From NCBI GenBank assembly GCA_025455445.1, contig JALOMN010000028.1, positions 1 to 11,277 on the forward strand: a stretch of 11,277 bases of DNA, read 5' to 3'. Made by a program: the position numbers and the translations under genes. This document shows, piece after piece, positions 7,211-11,277 of this stretch (the stretch's first letter is position 1; the number at the start of each line of letters is the position of its first letter). The notes under the pieces are model-generated. The model was not told where the DNA came from. It worked only from the letters and a program-made list of their open reading frames with translations, and searched no databases. This stretch comes from Cyclobacteriaceae bacterium. GTDB taxonomy: Bacteria; Bacteroidota; Bacteroidia; Cytophagales; Cyclobacteriaceae.

Positions 7211-8230
7211 GTGAGAAAGGCGTTACTGTTAGTGGTACTTGGGTCAGTTTTAAGTGTTGACTTGTTTGGTCAACAGGATCCACAGTTTACCCATTACATG
7301 TTTAATACCCTTTATTTCAACCCTGCTTATGCGGGTCTTGAGGGAACAACAAAATTTACTGCAATACATCGCTCTCAATGGTTGGGCTACCAACCCACAG
7401 TAGGAGGAGGCGGTGCGCCCACTACACAAATTATTAGCTTCTCTACACCTGCCTATAAAATCAAAAGCGGTTTTGGTGCGTATGTCGTGAATGACCGCTT
7501 AGGACCACAATCCAACCTGGAAGCACAAGCAAATTACTCTTACAGCATTCAACTCAAAGGAGGAGCAGGTAGTATCAGCAGCAGAGGGGGCTCTGCTAAT
7601 ACCAGTACTTACTTTGCGCCCAATACTGGTAGCCGACTTAGCTTTGGAATGAAGCTTGGAATGTATTCTCAAACTGTAAATTTTGATCTTTATCGTCCTA
7701 TCGATCCAAACGACCCTAAATTAAATAAACAGGGAAAAGAATCTCAGGTGCGCCCGGATTTAGCAGTGGGTGCGTTTTATCAGAACCAAAAATATTATGT
7801 AGGGTTGAGCGTTAACCACCTTTTAAAGTCTGAATTTGATTTTGGCTTAAGCCAACGCAATGCGCTGGAACCACACGGTTACCTTACTGCAGGTTATTTT
7901 TATGATGTTAATTTTGATCTGAGAATACAGTTCTCAACACTCGTGAAGTCTGATTTCACTAAAACAACCTTTGATTTGGGAGGTATTGCCTATTATAAAG
8001 ATACTATGTATGGTGGTTTATCGTTTAGACAATCAGAGGCTGTTATACTTCTTCTTGGTTACAGTTTACTCAAAGATAAGTCCTTGAAGATTGGCTATGG
8101 TTTGGATTACGTAGTTAATGATCAGGATGCAAAACAACCGACTTCACAAGAAGTAATCTTATCCTATAGCTTGCCGGTAAATCCGGCTAGCGGGAAAAAA
8201 GTGGTTAGAACACCCCGTTATCGACACTAA
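7211..8230 (+). CDS. porP: PorP/SprF family type IX secretion system outer-membrane protein
   Basis: This 339-residue outer-membrane beta-barrel protein of the PorP/SprF family works in type IX secretion and, in gliding species, in surface adhesin export. A signal peptide (about 1-20, ending LFG before QQDPQF) is followed by the hallmark start THYMFNTLYFNPAYAG and HRSQWLGYQ. Then come alternating amphipathic strands with typical SGFGAYVVNDRLGPQ and late YGGLSFRQSEAVILLLGY. The start is a GTG: an in-frame TGA lies at 7196-7198, no ATG is available before Met30, and only the GTG keeps the signal peptide. A glycine/serine-rich insert (about 117-141) probably forms a surface loop. Its position just before gldK matches the porPKLMN order and argues that it is the locus-linked PorP and not one of the many paralogues of this family. 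Confidence 0.92.
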   Translation: MRKALLLVVLGSVLSVDLFGQQDPQFTHYMFNTLYFNPAYAGLEGTTKFTAIHRSQWLGYQPTVGGGGAPTTQIISFSTPAYKIKSGFGAYVVNDRLGPQSNLEAQANYSYSIQLKGGAGSISSRGGSANTSTYFAPNTGSRLSFGMKLGMYSQTVNFDLYRPIDPNDPKLNKQGKESQVRPDLAVGAFYQNQKYYVGLSVNHLLKSEFDFGLSQRNALEPHGYLTAGYFYDVNFDLRIQFSTLVKSDFTKTTFDLGGIAYYKDTMYGGLSFRQSEAVILLLGYSLLKDKSLKIGYGLDYVVNDQDAKQPTSQEVILSYSLPVNPASGKKVVRTPRYRH

Positions 8231-8243
8231 ATCGATAATTAAT

Positions 8244-8273
8244 TTTGGGGTTATGTATTTTTTACTGAATTTG
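8244..8273 (+). promoter_or_regulatory. Weak candidate promoter for gldK (TTTG ... TGAATTTG)
   Basis: TTTG (8244-8247) lies 18 bases before TGAATTTG (8266-8273), one mismatch from TAnnTTTG. This is the only pair in the window that approaches the full -33/-7 arrangement, and it sits in the 140-base gap before gldK. It may be chance in AT-rich DNA; TAGGTTTT at 8351-8358 is a rival. Confidence 0.25.
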
Positions 8274-8370
8274 TGACACTATTGTTGAAAACAAAAAGCA
8301 AAAAAGAATAACTTTCGGATCTCTATAGTTCAAAAAACAAATAATAGAGCTAGGTTTTAATAAATAATGT

Positions 8371-9513
8371 ATGAAGAAAACAGTTTCACCAAGAGCATTT
8401 TACCCTTTGTTAATTCTGCTTGCGGGAGCCCTTGTAACAGGTTGCGGATTGCTAGGTGGAGGTAGTGGCGGAGATGCCACTGGAAATTTGGTGGGTCAAT
8501 CAAGGCTTGAAAGCAGACCGGATTGGGGAATCATCATCCCTTATGGAATGTTGCCTATACCTGCTGGTACTTTCCATATGGGTCAGGCCGATGAAGATCC
8601 TGCGTCCACTCAAATAAACTTCAATAAGCAAATCACAATTGGATCCTTCTTCATGGATGAAACCGAAATCACCAATGATGAATACCTTCAGTTTACTACC
8701 TACTTCCTCGATCCGGATGGCCCTAATATGAGTGCCGGTGGCGCAGAAGGATTGGTTAACTTCCCTCAGGTTGGCAGAGAAGATTTCATGGCCAAGTATC
8801 ATCCCGATACTACTGTATGGATGAAGGACTTTTCTCATCACATGGGCGATCCATTGGTTAATTATTACTGGCAGCACCCAGGTTACCAGGATTATCCTGT
8901 AGTTGGTGTGAGTTGGGAAGCAGCAGTATTTTTTGGAAAATGGAGAACTGCATTTTTAAATCAATGGAGAAAAAATGATGGCGACAAACCTCCGATGCCT
9001 GCATTTAGATTACCCTCTGAGGCAGAATGGGAATATGCGGCACGTGGTGGAAGAGACATGGCTAAATATCCATGGGGTAACCCTTACATCAGAAACTCTA
9101 AGGGTTGTATGCTGGCCAACTTCAAGCCTGGCAGAGGTAACTTTTATGATGATGGGTTTGCTTATACTTCCCCAGTTGGAGTTTACTTCCCTAACGACTT
9201 CGGTTTAGTAGATATGGCGGGAAATGTTTCGGAATGGTGTTTAGATGATTTTAATCCTGCTTCTGTGCCTACAGTATGGGATTTAAATCCTCAATACATT
9301 GATAAAAATGCTTATGACAAAGCAGGCAATTCAAAAGAAAAGTATAATGCAAGAAAAGTAATACGCGGTGGATCCTGGAAGGATGTTGCATACTATCTTG
9401 AAACTGGAACCAGAACTTATGAATATAAAGATTCCACACGCGCTTATATTGGTTTCCGCTGTGCGATGACCAGCTTAGGACGCTCCTCTGGAACAGAATT
9501 CAAAATCAACTAA
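8371..9513 (+). CDS. gldK: GldK/PorK, T9SS ring lipoprotein with formylglycine-generating-enzyme-like fold
   Basis: GldK (PorK) is an outer-membrane lipoprotein of the type IX secretion and gliding apparatus; with GldN/PorN it forms a periplasmic ring contacted by GldM. The protein has 380 residues. It has a lipoprotein signal peptide with lipobox VTGC (Cys25), a glycine-rich linker, then an FGE-sulfatase domain from about 60 to 368. That domain shows IPAGTFHMG (63-71), DETEITNDEYLQF, RLPSEAEWEYAARGG (213-227), MAGNVSEW (282-289), RGGSW (332-336) and GFRCA (361-365). Genuine formylglycine-generating enzymes carry a catalytic cysteine pair shortly after RGGSW; here that stretch (KDVAYYLETGTRT) has none, so a structural role is indicated. 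The position between porP and gldL confirms the identity. An AT-rich 140-base leader with a 6-bp CTCTAT/ATAGAG inverted repeat (8321-8349) precedes it and may house a promoter. Confidence 0.94.
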   Translation: MKKTVSPRAFYPLLILLAGALVTGCGLLGGGSGGDATGNLVGQSRLESRPDWGIIIPYGMLPIPAGTFHMGQADEDPASTQINFNKQITIGSFFMDETEITNDEYLQFTTYFLDPDGPNMSAGGAEGLVNFPQVGREDFMAKYHPDTTVWMKDFSHHMGDPLVNYYWQHPGYQDYPVVGVSWEAAVFFGKWRTAFLNQWRKNDGDKPPMPAFRLPSEAEWEYAARGGRDMAKYPWGNPYIRNSKGCMLANFKPGRGNFYDDGFAYTSPVGVYFPNDFGLVDMAGNVSEWCLDDFNPASVPTVWDLNPQYIDKNAYDKAGNSKEKYNARKVIRGGSWKDVAYYLETGTRTYEYKDSTRAYIGFRCAMTSLGRSSGTEFKIN

Positions 9514-9572
9514 TTAAAAATCTCTGGTTATATTTATTAAAAAAAACGGACTAACTTAAATTTTAAAGAACC

Positions 9573-10400
9573 ATGGCAAAGAAAAAAGGCGGATTTGTTT
9601 CGTTATTCTTCACAACCATCATGCCCAAAGTATATGGAATTGGTGCAGCGGTTGTAATCATTGGAGCACTCTTCAAAATCCTTCACTTGGAAGGTGCTAA
9701 CGCAATGTTGATGATAGGTTTGAGTGTGGAAGCAGGTATCTTCTTCCTGAGTGCATTTGAGCCTAAGCATGAAGAGCCAGATTGGTCAAAAGTATATCCA
9801 GAACTCGCAGAAGATTATGAAGGTCCGATTAACCCAACTGCAACCCGCATAAGCAATCGTCCGGCTGCCGGAGATTCGCCACTACTTAAAATCGATGAGA
9901 TGTTGAAAACCGCTAAAGTTGACCAGAATCTTTTGGACAATCTTGGAAAGGGTCTAACAAACCTTGCCACTTCAGCATCACAAATGAATAACTTGTCAAA
10001 TGCCGCTGTTGCCACAAACGAATATGCTAAAAACGTACAGTCAGCATCATCAGCATTACAGGAAATGAATAAATCATATGGCACTGCAATGAAGGCTGTT
10101 ACTGCCATGGCCGATGCGTCTAAAGACACTAGTGAATACCACTCACAAGTGCAAAAAGTAACAAAGAACCTTGCTGCTTTAAATACCATTTATGAAATGG
10201 AATTGAAAGATGCAGATTCTCATGTGAAGAATATGAATAAGTTCTATGAAAGCTTAACAGGAGCGATGCAAGGACTTTCTAAAGTAGGAGAAAACACCAC
10301 TAAGTTTACTACTGAGTTAGGTTCGTTAACTTCTAATATTACTGCTTTGAATAAAGTGTATGGCGGTATGCTTACAGCCATGAAAGGCTCTGGTAACTAA
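9573..10400 (+). CDS. gldL: GldL/PorL, inner-membrane motor subunit of the T9SS
   Basis: GldL forms, with GldM, the proton-motive-force-driven motor that powers type IX secretion and gliding; it sits in the inner membrane with a cytoplasmic tail. The protein has 275 residues. Two membrane helices (about 20-38 and 44-62) carry the family signature FKILHLEGAN (34-43) and GLSVEAGIFFLSAFEP, with Glu53 in the second helix. That residue matches the conserved membrane glutamate proposed for proton coupling, and Lys35 and His38 lie at the family positions. The PDWSKVYPEL segment (69-78) links to a long helical, probably coiled-coil tail (about 105-272) with an internal 56-residue repeat. The start is unambiguous (MAKKKGG, family-typical). 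It lies 59 bases after gldK and 52 before gldM, with no terminator between, consistent with one operon. The leader resembles that of gldM. Confidence 0.95.
   Translation: MAKKKGGFVSLFFTTIMPKVYGIGAAVVIIGALFKILHLEGANAMLMIGLSVEAGIFFLSAFEPKHEEPDWSKVYPELAEDYEGPINPTATRISNRPAAGDSPLLKIDEMLKTAKVDQNLLDNLGKGLTNLATSASQMNNLSNAAVATNEYAKNVQSASSALQEMNKSYGTAMKAVTAMADASKDTSEYHSQVQKVTKNLAALNTIYEMELKDADSHVKNMNKFYESLTGAMQGLSKVGENTTKFTTELGSLTSNITALNKVYGGMLTAMKGSGN
10056..10391 (+). repeat. Tandem 56-residue (8-heptad) protein repeat inside the GldL tail
   Basis: Residues 162-217 (10056-10223) and 218-273 (10224-10391) align without gaps. Matching points are MNKSY/MNKFY (165-169/221-225), TSEY/TTKF (186-189/242-245) and TKNLAALNTIY/TSNITALNKVY (197-207/253-263). 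Asn-x-x-Tyr occurs at 166, 204, 222 and 260, spaced 38, 18 and 38. I count about 13 identities in 56, so the evidence is pattern and spacing more than identity. The repeat is at protein level; the DNA is diverged. Confidence 0.55.
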
Positions 10401-10452
10401 AATTTTTGTTTTGAACGATTCTGATTTTCTAACCAACTTAAATAAATAGACC

Positions 10453-11277
10453 ATGGCAGGTGGTAAAGAAACACCCAGGCAAAAGATGATTGGCATGATG
10501 TACCTCGTACTTACAGCGCTGCTGGCGCTGAACGTAAGTAACGCGGTACTCGAAAAATTCGCCATCATCGATAATACGCTTACGAAAATGAATGAGGAGA
10601 CAATGAGATCTAATGATAAAAGATTAGAAGACATTCTCGCTTCAACAAATAAAGATGAGCGATCAATGAAGGCGCAGGAACAAGCCAAGCAGGTTCGTGA
10701 ACTTACAAAAGGGATGATTGATTACCTTGAAGGCTTAAAAAAACAGATGTCGACTGAGCCTGACGGAGCTGCAATTGAAAGAGAAGAACTTGTGCTTAAT
10801 ACGAATCGTGCTGAAGAATTAATGCTAGATAGTAATAAGCCTGAGGTAGGTTTAGAATATGAGAAAAAACTGATATCCTACGTTGCTGAACTTAACAAAA
10901 TCATGGGTTTGAAAACACCGTTTCCTAAACTAAACAGGAAGGCAGAAGATTATGATGAGTTCAAGGATAATGCGAATCAGTTGGGAAAATCTTTCCTTCA
11001 TTTCTCATTTGAAACGACACCTACAATGGGAGCCATTGCATCTGTAAGCCAGATGCAAACTGAAATTTTGGTTGAGTATGAGCGTGTTGCCCTTGACTCA
11101 CTATTTAATCGTGCGGAAGCATCTACTATTAAATTTAGCCGCGTTGTGCCAATGGTACGCGCGGAATCCAACACCTTAGTTGCAGGTCAGGAATATACCG
11201 CTGATTTGTTTATAGCGGCAGCTTCGGATGAAGAGCCTGAGATGTTTTTCAACGGAAACTCTCTTCCAATTGAAAAG
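10453..11277 (+). CDS. gldM: GldM/PorM, T9SS motor subunit, N-terminal 275 codons (runs off the right edge)
   Basis: GldM (PorM) is anchored in the inner membrane by one N-terminal helix and spans the periplasm as a dimer, passing motor torque from GldL to the GldK/GldN ring. The frame is open from the ATG at 10453 to the last base without a stop; full-length family members are roughly 500 residues, so about half is present. The start MAGGKETPRQKM is family-typical, with Arg9 and Tyr17 at positions reported as functionally important in the motor. The membrane helix covers about 12-29 (MIGMMYLVLTALLALNVS). A helical first periplasmic domain (about 30-220) follows. FSRVVPMVRAESNTLVAGQEYTADLFI is split here as FSRVVPMVRAE and SNTLVAGQEYTADLFI; it marks the beginning of the next, beta-rich domain. 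It lies 52 bases after gldL, and gldN should follow outside the window. Confidence 0.95.
   Translation, partial: MAGGKETPRQKMIGMMYLVLTALLALNVSNAVLEKFAIIDNTLTKMNEETMRSNDKRLEDILASTNKDERSMKAQEQAKQVRELTKGMIDYLEGLKKQMSTEPDGAAIEREELVLNTNRAEELMLDSNKPEVGLEYEKKLISYVAELNKIMGLKTPFPKLNRKAEDYDEFKDNANQLGKSFLHFSFETTPTMGAIASVSQMQTEILVEYERVALDSLFNRAEASTIKFSRVVPMVRAESNTLVAGQEYTADLFIAAASDEEPEMFFNGNSLPIEK

Noticed and set aside
8371..9513. Reading gldK as a formylglycine-generating (sulfatase-modifying) enzyme
   Set aside because: The catalytic cysteine pair is missing, and the gene sits between porP and gldL with a lipoprotein signal.
9815..10688. Two long antisense reading frames opposite gldL and gldM
   Set aside because: They lie fully across well-identified coding genes and have serine-rich, shadow-like composition with no recognisable domain.

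Overview
The window comes from a member of the Bacteroidota, most likely of the Cytophagales type. The main evidence is the core gene set of the type IX secretion system (T9SS)/gliding motor, which is restricted to this phylum. It is supported by a DUF4271 membrane protein next to hemD, the lack of Shine-Dalgarno sequences, and matches to the Bacteroidota -7 promoter element TAnnTTTG just before several starts. No genus can be named from what is visible.

Layout. (1) 2-1626: the 3' part of uvrA (nucleotide excision repair), whose reading frame is broken near 602-610 by an apparent loss of about 34 codons plus a frameshift. (2) 1706-3483: a two-gene signalling unit, a LytS/YehU-type membrane histidine kinase and a LytTR response regulator, overlapping by ATGA. 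(3) 3609-5157, minus strand: hemW (radical-SAM haem chaperone family) followed by a small uncharacterised gene. (4) 5237-7111: a DUF4271 membrane protein and a HemD-family uroporphyrinogen-III synthase, divergent from hemW. (5) 7211-11277: porP/sprF-like, gldK (porK), gldL (porL) and the first 275 codons of gldM (porM), which runs off the right end. gldN/porN would be expected next.

How they work together. PorP-like protein, the GldK lipoprotein, the inner-membrane GldL and the membrane-anchored periplasmic GldM form the trans-envelope core of the T9SS. GldL-GldM is the proton-driven motor and GldK belongs to the outer-membrane-associated ring. The order porP-K-L-M is the classical arrangement of this locus. 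The two haem genes next door (hemD, hemW) and the kinase/regulator pair have no demonstrated link to secretion; any link is inference from position only.

I found no tRNA, rRNA, CRISPR array, insertion sequence or phage gene. No gene-free stretch exceeds 300 bases. The longest gaps (3484-3608, 7112-7210, 8231-8370) hold only weak hairpins and promoter-like words. I see no wholly new system. The points most worth a second look are the broken uvrA, a 56-residue tandem repeat in the GldL tail, and the promoter-like boxes lying almost on top of start codons.
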